Below, piece after piece: positions 25,120-34,939 of a stretch of 64,000 bases of DNA. The notes under the pieces were generated by a model. That model was not told where the DNA came from. It saw nothing but the letters and a program-made list of their open reading frames with translations, and ran no database searches. How positions within the stretch are numbered: position 1 is the first letter of the stretch; each line of letters begins with the position of its first letter. The stretch spans positions 1,980,325-2,044,324 of the forward strand of contig NC_089193.1 in NCBI RefSeq assembly GCF_947507565.1, read 5' to 3'. The DNA comes from Oscarella lobularis. Lineage: Eukaryota > Porifera > Homoscleromorpha > Homosclerophorida > Oscarellidae. The translations under genes and the position numbers were made by a program.

Positions 25120-28100
25120 TCAATATGCAATTCCCTTCAATAAGGAAGGATCGAGTCGGATATTTAGTCCGTTTAGAGCGCTCAACGTCGTTCGCAGCGG
25201 CTTCATCAAATCGCGCTGACGAAAAAACGAATCTGGTTCGTAGAGCGTCTCCACCACCGAACAATTCATGAGAACGAATAGCCAATCGCTCAGCGCGTGA
25301 TCCCGCGCTCCTAGGCAAACAAACGCCTGGAATTTCCCGTCTTTTCCAATCGTTTTCGGCGCTTCGAGTATGCGTTGGACCGTCGATAAAAAGGACTCGA
25401 TTTCGCCGCCGCCGCCGCCCGCTTTGACGAGCGACTCGTAGGCGCGTTGAACGAAATCCCACGGTAGCATATTCGATCTGAAGAGTCGAGACGCTCGAAA
25501 ATTATACGCGAAAGCGTCGTGCAGAACGGCGCAGAGGCCCCCGTCGCCGCAGAGCAAGAACGGCAGACTGACCTGACTATCGCGATCGCCGTAATACTTG
25601 ACGAGCCGATTGACGGCATCAGCCGTCGCCTGCAAAATTTCCTCCGCCTGTTCGCGAGAATCTTCGCGAATAGCGGCGGCATCGCGACGAATCGGCTTCG
25701 GCGAATGCCGTCTCGGCGGCGTGATGACGTCGCCGGCGCCGCCGCCGGGGGGACTCCGGCACAATTCTCCGACGAGAAGACGCTCGACACTTCCGTCGTC
25801 TTCGCCGCGCGACAACCATCGTCCGCACGGAAATTTCCAAACGGCGTCGGTGATCATATTCCGTACGACGACGGCGTCGATGAATATTCCCGGAGATAGA
25901 CCGGAGTTATCGTGTCCCACGCGAACTGACGTCAATAAACCGAGATTCGGTTTTTCGACGTCGGCGTCGTAATCGCCTTTAGGGAGAGCGACGACGCCGC
26001 TATCGCCGTTTTGACCGGCGAGAAGAAACCATAAATTCGCTGTGGATCCCGATGACGTCAGACTTCGTCCCGTGACGAGATTTACGCGATAGAGAATCGG
26101 CGTATTGGCGAAGGATTGAGTGAAACAGAAAAAATTAACGGTTGTTAGGGAGAGAAGATGATAGAGAAATTGCTCGCGTTCGTCTTCCGATTGCAAGAAC
26201 GCGTAATCCTTGTATCGTTCCCCTAGCAACTCCTCGTCGCTAAGCAATTCTTTCATATGCCCGGATAGGATTTTCTTCTCAAGGCAAAGTCGTATCCAAG
26301 CGCGAGCGAAACCGACTTCCGTTTTGACGACGGGCATCGTTCGCACGGCGTCGACGTCGTCGCAAAACGACGCCAATCGAGGCGACAGCAAAAAGTCCAT
26401 TTTTCGTCGCATTTCCGGCGAATTGCTACTTATGGACCACGTGCGAATGGACAAACGTTTCAACGTCGCGTCGAAGGATTCAAAACGCGAAAACTGCGGT
26501 GCGCTGAATCGTCGCGACGGCGAAATCGCTCCCCCTTTCGCCTTATAAGCGAGGATATGAGACCAGAGCGACGATCGTCCGTCGCGATCTCCTTTTAAGC
26601 CGTGCGACCAAATTCGCTCTAATAAATCGCAAAAACTTCCCACGAGCGTATTCTCTTCGACTCCCGTTAGGCTCTTCGTTCTCAGATCGCCGTGACCGAG
26701 AATAATTGCCTCGCGACCCATTTTTTGAACGAGAAGTCGTTTCACTTTCATACGACATTCCTTTAGGAGTCGTAGAACGAAACTCGTGTGCGGTTGCTTG
26801 TTCGGAGTCGATTTCGCGAGTCCGACGCGTTGGCGTGCGAGCTGGACGTTATCGCCGCTCTTTTCCGGGTTTAGAAGGTGTTTCATTTGCTGTTCGCGTC
26901 GCTGAGCGCGATTCCACGAAGCGACGCCTAGAGCGCCGCTTTCCGGCGCTAATAACTCGGGGCGAAGTCGTCGAAATGGGCCTTCGCCTTTGCCAAGTAT
27001 CGCTGCATCGATATCGGGGTTCTTTTTCGGTTTTTTCGCGTGATAGTCGATGCGTTTGAGTAGGGATGATCGTGCTGGTGGTTCGTCGGGGCTAGAGAGG
27101 TCTTCGGAAGCCGATTGAACGGCGCTACTTCGTTTTCTCTGCTCTGCATTGATTTTTGAGTCGAAAAAGGAGATACTCGCGTCGGGGCCGTCCCATTTGG
27201 CGATGATTTTCGTGTCGATAAAACTCGCGAATGCCTGAGTTTCGAGAAACGACGAAAGAAAGGGTAAATGACGTTCGGGTTGATCGGAAAGAAACGCCGC
27301 TTTGTCGAAGTTTTCCACGTGTTCGCGACCCGTCAACCAATCGTCGTAGTTATCCGTTTTGGGTAGAATAACGAATTTTTCGTAGTGGGAAAACATTTGG
27401 ACGACGTGACGCAAAAAAACGTCGCGTATTGACTCGTTGAAATTGACGTCACGTTGCCGCTTTCGAGGAACGTTTTCCACTTCGTCTTCCTCCGTTTCTT
27501 TTAGGGGAAACTCTTCTTCTTTGTCCTCTTCTTCGTTGGATGATAATAGGTGTGAAACGGACGTTTCTATGCCGGCTTTTTTCGCTAATTTTAACATTTT
27601 TTGAAGTTGAGGATTGAGAGCGCGAACTGCCGTCATTTCCTCCTCTTTAATTGGACTCAAAACCTTTCGTTTTGGCGACAAAGTTTCAGGCGATTCAAAT
27701 CGAAATTCGTCTAAGATTTCCTGTAGTTTTTCGCGAAGTTTCACAATATTAGGCAATTCTGGAAAATCATCCGCCGTTGGACCCCTTACTTCACCCTTAT
27801 TGATATCCACAAAGACAACGTCACCAGAAACAGGCGGAAGAGGCTCATCCTCAATGAGAAGATATCCCATTACAAAGGGAACAGGTGCATCCAATATATC
27901 ATATAAACTTTTAGGGAGAATTGGAACGTAGACGTGTTGCCATGTGAACGGAAACATGAGTGCCGTCAGACTTTCCGCCGTTGTCATGAGCAACTGATAC
28001 TCATCAGCGACGAAAAGAATTTGATGTTCGAGTAGAAGACATGTATAGATGAGAAGAATTTTTTCAACGGAAAATTGTTCGAATAGACAACGTAGCGGAA

Positions 28101-28815
28101 AATCGAGAAGCGGTAAATTTTCGCGGCCGGGTCGCGTGCACGTGATCAGTCCAGACGGCGCAAAAAATTGCATAGAACGTCCCGGAGGCGGAAGTGGTAC
28201 AGCATAGAGAAGATTGTGTATATAAGATTCAATAGGAAGTGACGTCATGTCGGGATTCGACGCGGATAATTCGTAGAGACTCGTGAGATATTGTTCGTGT
28301 GGCCAGACGAAAGGAAGTGATGATAGAAGTGCGATGCATTGAGTTACGTAGAGGCGTTCCCGTGTACGGTCAAACGCTCTACTTCCGGGTTTTTCTCCGG
28401 TCTCTTGCACGTGCATCGCTTGAAGCGTTTCGAGTGCGAGAATAACGTTTTCCGTTTCCACGAGCTCGCGCGTCGTTAGCGCGGCGCCGTATAAGCGCGA
28501 ACCGTCTTCGCGCGTGATGAGAAACGAGTGGAATGACGGTGGCGCGGGCGTTTTCGCGAAATGGACGCCTCGCGGTAAACAGAGCATTCGTACGGCGTCT
28601 GGATCGAATGAGAAGGATGATTCGGCGTCCGTAGGGTAGCGTGTGAGGATTGTCGGCTTGAAGGGACGATCGAGCGGCCATTTGGACGTGTAATCGCCGA
28701 GAATTGGGTCCGAATCGAGGCCCGCTTGCGTGTCGTCGTGATCGAGGCCGCATACAACGAAATAGTCGACGAAGCGGCGTCGATTTGCGCTGCCTAACGG
28801 TCTCGTTGTCGTCAT
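25120..28815 (-). CDS. DENND5: DENN domain protein, DENND5 (Rab6IP1) family, single exon
   Basis: 1231 residues, close to human DENND5A (about 1287). Family members are Rab guanine-nucleotide exchange factors acting on Rab39/Rab6-linked endosome-Golgi traffic. The N-terminus RRFVDYFVVCGLD, then MLCLPRGVHF and FLITREDGSRLYGAALT, is the upstream-DENN signature. The core DENN follows with CLLLEHQILFVADEYQLL and PFVMGYLLIEDE. An acidic linker lies near residues 430-470. A first RUN domain sits around residues 670-790 (TSFVLRLLKECRM to HGLKGDRDG). A PLAT domain follows (ILYRVNLVTGRSL to LWFLLAGQNG), then a C-terminal RUN around 1070-1220 (LLCGDGGLCAVLHDAFAYNF). The gene is intronless, unlike vertebrate orthologues. 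It lies 355 bp upstream of the giant receptor on the same strand. Confidence 0.95.
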   Translation of the reverse strand: MTTTRPLGSANRRRFVDYFVVCGLDHDDTQAGLDSDPILGDYTSKWPLDRPFKPTILTRYPTDAESSFSFDPDAVRMLCLPRGVHFAKTPAPPSFHSFLITREDGSRLYGAALTTRELVETENVILALETLQAMHVQETGEKPGSRAFDRTRERLYVTQCIALLSSLPFVWPHEQYLTSLYELSASNPDMTSLPIESYIHNLLYAVPLPPPGRSMQFFAPSGLITCTRPGRENLPLLDFPLRCLFEQFSVEKILLIYTCLLLEHQILFVADEYQLLMTTAESLTALMFPFTWQHVYVPILPKSLYDILDAPVPFVMGYLLIEDEPLPPVSGDVVFVDINKGEVRGPTADDFPELPNIVKLREKLQEILDEFRFESPETLSPKRKVLSPIKEEEMTAVRALNPQLQKMLKLAKKAGIETSVSHLLSSNEEEDKEEEFPLKETEEDEVENVPRKRQRDVNFNESIRDVFLRHVVQMFSHYEKFVILPKTDNYDDWLTGREHVENFDKAAFLSDQPERHLPFLSSFLETQAFASFIDTKIIAKWDGPDASISFFDSKINAEQRKRSSAVQSASEDLSSPDEPPARSSLLKRIDYHAKKPKKNPDIDAAILGKGEGPFRRLRPELLAPESGALGVASWNRAQRREQQMKHLLNPEKSGDNVQLARQRVGLAKSTPNKQPHTSFVLRLLKECRMKVKRLLVQKMGREAIILGHGDLRTKSLTGVEENTLVGSFCDLLERIWSHGLKGDRDGRSSLWSHILAYKAKGGAISPSRRFSAPQFSRFESFDATLKRLSIRTWSISSNSPEMRRKMDFLLSPRLASFCDDVDAVRTMPVVKTEVGFARAWIRLCLEKKILSGHMKELLSDEELLGERYKDYAFLQSEDEREQFLYHLLSLTTVNFFCFTQSFANTPILYRVNLVTGRSLTSSGSTANLWFLLAGQNGDSGVVALPKGDYDADVEKPNLGLLTSVRVGHDNSGLSPGIFIDAVVVRNMITDAVWKFPCGRWLSRGEDDGSVERLLVGELCRSPPGGGAGDVITPPRRHSPKPIRRDAAAIREDSREQAEEILQATADAVNRLVKYYGDRDSQVSLPFLLCGDGGLCAVLHDAFAYNFRASRLFRSNMLPWDFVQRAYESLVKAGGGGGEIESFLSTVQRILEAPKTIGKDGKFQAFVCLGARDHALSDWLFVLMNCSVVETLYEPDSFFRQRDLMKPLRTTLSALNGLNIRLDPSLLKGIAY

Positions 28816-28884
28816 TGGGCGATTGGGGTGGAGAATGATTGAGAAATGGCGTGCCGCATTGAGTCAACGAATTCCCGGATATTC

Positions 28885-29010
28885 GTCTTCTGGGGTTTCT
28901 CTTCTCTCGAATACTTTGAATAGTTAGAGCAATAGCTAATTGTTTCTACTAACCGTAAGGAATCGATCTTGCGATCTCTTGCCGCGGCTCTCTTGCCTCT
29001 AGCGCGTCAG
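28885..29010. repeat. Diverged repeat, copy A (upstream of DENND5)
   Basis: Contains CTTCTGGGGTTTCTCTTC, GAATAGTTAG, ATAGCTAAT, AAGGAATCGATC and CTAGCGCG in the same order as a second copy at about 29985-30125. It lies about 70 bp upstream of the DENND5 start codon. A tandem AGGCACTTCGCCC pair follows at 29008-29033. Confidence 0.6.
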
Positions 29011-29371
29011 GCACTTCGCCCAGGCACTTCGCCGTTCTCCATTCTTTCGGGCTCAAACTCTATGGAATTCGCTTCCGGCAATCATAAGAGGGAGTAATGA
29101 TCCGGCGATCTTTAAATTGGGCCTGAAGAACTATTTCAATCAACACTCTGTGTACTGATTTAGAGGTTATATAGTTATAGATATAAATATTGTTATTTTT
29201 TCTCTTTCCTCCTTTTACTGTCATTCCCCTGTATACGGTTTCCTGGAAGATCGGCCCATGTGCTGAAGGATTTCCGTATTAAAATAAAACTGTGAACTGA
29301 ACTGAACTGAGGTCACCTGACCCTTGCACGTGACCGTGGCTCCCTCCCGAGAAGTGGACTACTGAGTAGAC

Positions 29372-29855
29372 ATGGCTCAGAAAGACGAGGGGGCTTGCAA
29401 AGATGGCAAGGACGGCAAGGAGGAGGATATTTTGAAGCTGTTGGCCGCAATCTTCGAGGCAGCGAAGCTTCTTTTACCCACCGTTGTGGCGGGAATCAAA
29501 GACATAACCAGTTTTGTCAAAGATTTAGTGACCTGCTCGGATCTCATAGAATTAAAAGCAGGGGCTGCGCTAGCTTAACCGATTTATGAAAGAGAAATTC
29601 CTGATCGACGAGTTCGAAAAGCTGAAAAAAACACTCGAAAAACGTTGCCAATCCATCAAGAAGTTGGAACATATTTTGCGCGAATCTCATACCAAAGTGG
29701 AAGTCATCAGCGATGAAGTAAAGCTGGTTAAAAAGGACGATCAGCCATTTGATGCGGAAAGAGTTCGCCAATGTTTGAAATTCGTCGCCAGCAAAGTCAA
29801 ACAGCTGCAAGATTGGCTGCTACAACACCCGTATGACGTGCGCAAAGACGAATAA
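29372..29855 (+). CDS. Small helical orphan protein, two exons
   Basis: Not recognised. The first open frame starts at 29372 (MAQKDEGACKDGKDGKEED). After a charged leader it forms a long amphipathic stretch, ILKLLAAIFEAAKLLLPTVV and SFVKDL. It would stop at 29578, while a second frame runs 29574-29855. A 46-bp intron from 29528 (GTGACC) to 29573 (CTAG) joins them in frame to 145 residues. Its length matches other introns here, although the donor is weak. The second exon is strongly coiled-coil: FEKLKKTLEKRCQSIKKLEH and VRQCLKFVASKVKQLQDWLL. The all-helical layout recalls small HeLo/MLKL-type four-helix bundles, but only by appearance. Two separate cistrons (MKEKFLIDEF starting at 29586) are the alternative. 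Confidence 0.55.
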
Positions 29856-29984
29856 TTTTTTTACCAGGAAACAACCGCACGCTGAGCGTTTAGTCTTTTC
29901 AGTCTGTTCTTGTTCTTTCGTATGCTCAGAAAAGGATGTTAACGTCACATACATGTTGTCCTCTTTCGTTTTTTCCTAACTTCG

Positions 29985-30125
29985 ACTTCTGGAGTCCCTC
30001 TTTCATTGAATAGTTAGTGTGGCTCGTAGCGATAGCTAATGATTCCTCTTAACTATAAGGGATCGATCGAATCGATACACTGTGCGATTCTCGCGACCGC
30101 GACGTCTCTCCGCCACTAGCGCGCT
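29985..30125. repeat. Diverged repeat, copy B (upstream of SNRPA)
   Basis: Shares with 28885-29010 the ordered words CTTCTGGAGT, GAATAGTTAG, GATAGCTAAT, AAGGGATCGATC and CACTAGCGCG. The two copies bracket the small orphan gene as direct repeats. This copy lies about 120 bp upstream of the SNRPA start codon. Confidence 0.6.
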
Positions 30126-30246
30126 AGCCTCGTACGAATCCTGCAATTGTATCTGCTTAGTTTAGAGCAATCGTGTGCTTTGTGCGTCGCATTGCAGCTT
30201 CTTTTTACTCTACCGAATTATCTTGTTCGTTTTGTAGCGGATAATA

Positions 30247-31047
30247 ATGGAAATCCCGCCGAATCAGACGATTTACATCAACAACCTGAACGAGAAAGTG
30301 AAGAAAGACGGTAAACTAAGCGCAAATCCTTTCCCTTCTCACCCAAATGCATTGACACAGAACTAAAGAAAAGCCTGTATGCAATATTTTCCCAATTCGG
30401 CGCAATTCTCGACATCATAACGCTAAAAACGGTGAAAATGCGCGGCCAAGCGTTCGTCGTCTTCAAGGACATCGGCGCGGCGACAAACGCGCTTCGATCG
30501 ATGCAAGGCTTTCCCTTTTTCGACAAACAAATGCGAATCCAGTTCGCCAAATCGAAATCGGACGCCGTAGCGAAGATCGACGGCACGTACGTCGAACGAA
30601 AACGCGAGAAACGCAAACCGGAAGACGGCGAATCGAGAAAGGCGAAAAAGAAGGCAGCGGAAGCGGCAAGCGGCACCCAAAAAGAAAAACCCGTTCGAAG
30701 TAAGTGACGTCATAAATTTGTGACGTCATAAATATGAATTGGTTTTAGCTGGACCCGAGTTGCCGAATAATATTCTATTTCTTACCAATCTTCCTGAGGA
30801 GACGAATGACGCGATGCTTCAAATGCTATTCAATCAGTAAGGGAGATTAATTAATTATAATTAATTTTTTACTTATCTTTTTTCTAGGTTTCCTGGGTTC
30901 AAGGAAGTGCGTCTTGTTCCTGGTCGTCATGACATTGCTTTCGTAGAATTTGACCATGAAATTCAGGCTGGGCAGGCGAAAGAGACTTTGCAGGGATTCA
31001 AGATTTCTCCTACGAATGCAATTAAGATTACATACGCGAAGAAGTAG
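30247..31047 (+). CDS. SNRPA: U1A/U2B''-type snRNP protein (SNF family)
   Basis: Spliceosomal RNA-binding protein with two RRMs that bind the U1 or U2 snRNA stem-loop. RRM1 starts at the N-terminus ([17 protein letters not shown]). It has RNP2 IYINNL and RNP1 RGQAFVVF, with the family-typical LYAIFSQFG and [12 protein letters not shown] basic Lys/Arg/Glu linker follows, then RRM2 ([13 protein letters not shown] to DIAFVEFD) ending ITYAKK. There are four exons with small introns; the stop is at 31045-31047. Human has separate U1A and U2B'' proteins, while insects have one SNF; which one this represents cannot be told by eye. Its last exon is the left edge of the tandem duplication described below. 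Confidence 0.92.
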
Positions 31048-32835
31048 GGAAGGACGAGCTTTTAGAATAATATCTTTGTTGCGTAGTTTGTATGTACGAA
31101 TAAAGTGATGAATGGCGTTACTTTTTGCTTACAATCCACGACGCTACCGTAGGGAATAGGCTCATGACTCCCAATAGTAGTGTACCATATGCTAACAGAT
31201 CACTTCTTCCGATCAGTGGCGGGTACAGCGTTTTTCTGATGTCTGATTGTTGCAATTGCTTGTTTTCTAGCAACGTTGCTGTCTCCGTTTGCGTACCAAA
31301 TAAGGCTTGACACTTTTTGATGGAAAAGATGCGAAGCAAAGAGGGTATGACCAGCGTGATGAGAATATATAGGAATCCTACAAAAATGCTCACCACAACT
31401 GTGTTTGCCACGTAGATAGATCCAATCAGTGGTAACGTAGCGAAGCAGAAGCGAGTTATCAGGGCGAAATGTCTGGCTTCAGTGTTGACACCAGCGTCTT
31501 GGAGTAGAGCAAGAAAAATGTTTGATCCAAGGGTAGCAATGAGTGGATACGTGGAACACAGATCCATTGAAGGATACAAAAGAAGAAAGTAAGCAAGTGT
31601 CCTAGAAAAGAGGCTGTTCCCAGCCTTTGAATACCTGTACTAGAAAAGGAGAGAATTACAAAACGCAAGAAATTAATAATAATATTTAACTCACCCAATT
31701 CAGTGTACACATTTCAGCAATATCGCCTTGGAAATGAAAAGCTACTGCTATTCCTAGCCCAACATCCAGCAATATCACAATTGCTGTGGCAATCTTTAGA
31801 ATGAATCCCAAAGAAGACTTGTCTCTTACGTACTGACAAAAAGTCGGAAGCATAAACTGCATAGACAACGAAGAAATGGAAAGAGGAAAAACAGCGAGCC
31901 AGTTTTGAAAATTAAAATCGATCCAGGAACGGTGAGTCAAATCCTCATCTCCAATAGGAGGAGTGATAGCTGACCAAAAGATCATAGTCAGAACAACTGC
32001 AAGACGCAGAAGTCCCATAAAATTTTGAAAGACAACTTGGGTTTGGAGTTTAATACAGGAAAGCGGTATAACAATGAGACCAAACATTGCTACACAAATT
32101 GCGTATGAATTCCAGCAGCCTCCAATTGCCGGATGAATACGGTTGCGGAAATCGGCAGTGTCACATGACCGAAATAATGTGTCGTGGCCAAAGGGAATGA
32201 CTGAAGCCAATGCACTTGCTGCTATATTACCGTAGGCACAGAGTGCGAAAAACTGTGCCAAAGCGACGAGTAGATTATAGAGAATTCCGACCGATCGATG
32301 GATAAAAATTCGACACAAATCACCGACTTCGAATTTTCGGTTCGTCGAAATCGGACAGTTTTGTGGCCAATGATAACTTCCCGTTTCTCGCCAAGAGTAA
32401 AGCGCCTATTTATACGATTCGTTTCACATACTATCGTTCCTAAAAACCGAACCTCGGCTCTCGCCATCGCTTCTAGAGTCCACTCAGTGGACGCTATCGA
32501 CGGAATGGCGAGCACTAGAAAGGTCGTCGCACCTGCGACGATACCTCCGTGGTAGAAGACAAAAGGAAGTGATAGCATTCCGGCAGCGATCATGGCATTG
32601 ACGCACAAGAAAATGGCACTCATTCGTCCATACTCGGCCATTTGGGAATGTGCCACAGGCAGATGAGTCACAGGAAGAAGGTTTTACTCGAAGAAGACGG
32701 AGGGAAAGGGAGGAGGGCCGCGGATCGACGCACGCTAGAGGATATTGACAAAGCTACGGCCGATGAGTTTCCCTGATCTCATCGCCGTTTGCTAGATGAC
32801 GTCGTTGGATTCCACAACTCCAATTCCGCTAGACA
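30950..32835. repeat. Segmental tandem duplication, unit 1
   Basis: About 1.9 kb running from inside the last SNRPA exon, through the antisense transporter gene and its promoter, to CAATTCCGCTAGACAAATTG. At about 32830 the sequence jumps back to SNRPA sequence (TTGACCATGAAATTCAGGC), which marks the duplication joint. Confidence 0.92.
31118..32641 (-). CDS. AAAP-family amino acid transporter (SLC38-like), copy 1
   Basis: Multi-pass amino acid transporter of 473 residues in three exons: 32641-32453, 32405-31695 and 31639-31118. The start ATG at 32641 gives MAEYGRMSAIFLCVNAMIAA, followed by GMLSLPFVFYHGG. That Gly-hinge first helix is typical of the AAAP/SLC36-SLC38 fold. Later helices include VGILYNLLVALAQFFALCAYG, FGLIVIPLSCIKL, VVLTMIFWSAI and a C-terminal LLAYGTLLLGVMSLFP. 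About eleven membrane segments can be seen. An extracellular-type loop has paired cysteines (SCDTADFRN, GGCWNSYA). Substrate is unknown. It is transcribed toward, and tail-to-tail with, SNRPA. Confidence 0.85.
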
Positions 32836-33003
32836 AATTGACCATGAAATTCAGGCTGGGCAGGCGAAAGAGACTCGGACTTTGCAGGGATTCAAGATTT
32901 CTCCTACGAATGCAATTAAGATTACATACGCGAAGAAGTAGGGAAGGACGAGCTTTTAGAATAATATATTTGTTGCGTAGTTTGTATGTACGAATAAAGT
33001 GAT
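32830..33003 (+). pseudogene. Truncated 3' exon of SNRPA
   Basis: Near-identical copy of 30947-31112, covering the last third of RRM2 and the 3' flank. It carries a 6-bp insertion (CGGACT) and lacks all upstream exons. It is a passenger of the tandem duplication and is not expected to encode protein. Confidence 0.9.
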
Positions 33004-34735
33004 GAATGGCGTTACTTTTTGCTTACAATCCACGACGCTACTGTAGGGATTAGGCTCATGACTCCCAATAGCAGTGTACCATATGCTAACAGATCACTTC
33101 GTCCAATCAGTGGTGGGTACAGCGTTTTTCTGATGTCTGATTGTTGCAATTGTTTGTTTTCGAGCAACGTTACTGTCTCCTTTTGCGTACCGAAATAGGC
33201 TTTTCTTGAAGATTTCCATTCCGTTTGGCACTTTTTGATGGAGAAGATGCGAAGCAAAGAGGGTATGACCAGCGTGATGAGAATAAATAGGAATCCACCA
33301 AATATGCTCACCACAACTGTGTTTGCCACGTAGATAGATCCAATCAGCGGTAACGTAGCGAAGCAGAAGCGAGTTATCAGGGCGAAATGTCTGGCTTCAG
33401 TGTTGACACCAGCGTCTTGGAGTAGAGCAAGAAAAATGTTTGATCCAAGGGTAGCAATGAGTGGATACGTGGAACACAGATCCATTGAAGGATACAAAAG
33501 AAGAAAGTAAGCAAGTGTCCTAGAAAAGAGGCTGTTCCCAGCCTTTGAATACATGTACTAAAAAAGGGCAGAGAATTACAGAACGCAAGAAATTAATAAT
33601 AATATTTAACTCACCCAATTCAGTGTACACATTTCAACAATATCGCCTTGGAAATGAAAAGCTGCTGCTATTCCCAACCCAACATCCAGCAATATCACAA
33701 TTGCTATGGCAATCTTTAGAATGAATCCCAAAGAAGACTTGTCTCTTACGTGCTGACAAAAAGTTGGAAGCATAAACTGCATAGACAACGAAGCAATGGA
33801 AAGAGGAAAAACAGCGAGCCAGTTTTGAAAATTAAAATCGATCCAAGAACGCTGAGCCAAATCCTCGTCTCCAAGTGGCGGAGTAATAGCTGACCAAAAG
33901 ATCATAGTCAGAACAACTGCAAGACGCAGAAGTCCCATAAAGTTTTGAAAGACAACTTGGGTTTGGAGTTTAATACAGGAAAGCGGTATAACAATGAGGG
34001 CAAACATTGCTACACAAACTGCGTATGAATTCCAGCAGCCTCCAATTGCCGGATGAATACGGTTGCGGAAATCGGCAGTGTCACATGACCGAAATAATGT
34101 GTCGTGGCCAAAGGGAATGACTGAAGCCAATGCACTTGCTGCTATATTACCGTAGGCACAGAGTGAGAGAAACTGTGCCAAAGCGACGAGTACATCATAG
34201 AGAATTCCGACCGATCGATGGATAAAAATTCGACACAAATCACCGACTTCGAATTTTCGGTTCGTCGAAATCGGACAGTTTTGTGGCCAATGATAACTTC
34301 CCGTTTCTCGCCAAGAGTAAAGCGCCTATTTATACGATTCGTTTCACATACTATCGTTCCTAAAAACCTAACCTCGGCTCTCGCCATCGCTTCTAGAGTC
34401 CACTCAGTGGACGCAATCGACGGAATGGCGAGCACTAGAAAGGTCGTCGCACCTGCGACGATACCTCCGTGGTAGAAGACAAAAGGAAGTGATAGCATTC
34501 CGGCAGCGATCATGGCATTGACGCACAAGAAAATGGCACTCATTCGTCCATACTCGCCGGCCATTTGGGAATGTCAGAGACAGATGAGTCACCGGAAGAA
34601 GACGGTAGGGAAAGGGCCGCGGACGCACGCTAGAGGAAGTTGAGAAATAACGGCCGATGAGTTTCCCTGTTGATCTCATCGCCGTTTGCTAGATGACGTC
34701 GTTGGATTCCACTAGTCCAATTCCACAAGACGAAT
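32836..34735. repeat. Segmental tandem duplication, unit 2
   Basis: Second copy of the 1.9-kb unit, a few percent diverged from the first by eye. The match ends near 34735 (CAATTCCACAAGACGAATTG), after which the sequence is unique. Confidence 0.92.
33012..34564 (-). CDS. AAAP-family amino acid transporter (SLC38-like), copy 2
   Basis: 482 residues, exons 34564-34373, 34325-33615 and 33557-33012, all open. It is nearly identical to copy 1 through the membrane core. It has an extra Gly after the start Met-Ala and eight extra residues in a hydrophilic loop before the last helices: copy 2 reads KKCQTEWKSSRKAYFGTQ where copy 1 reads KKCQALFGTQ. Splice sites are preserved. Both copies look functional, so the duplication added dosage or allowed divergence in that loop, which is probably cytosolic. 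Confidence 0.85.
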
Positions 34736-34939
34736 TGTTTCTCCTCTTACGTAAGATTCTCAGGGGACTCGCTATCTCGTGACGTCGCGATTTCTTAGTC
34801 GCCTCCTGCCTTGCTATCGCCTCATTGGCGGTTACAGTAATTGCGACAGTTATTTGCTGTCAAAAACTCTTCGAAAAGAGAAGCGAAAGCGAAGACGAAC
34901 ACGTAGGAGGCGGAACAGGGTTCAAGAATTTATTAGCCT

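Noticed and set aside
32298-32555. Plus-strand 85-codon frame duplicated at 34218
   Set aside because: It is antisense to the first two exons of the transporter copies; its conservation follows from the duplication.
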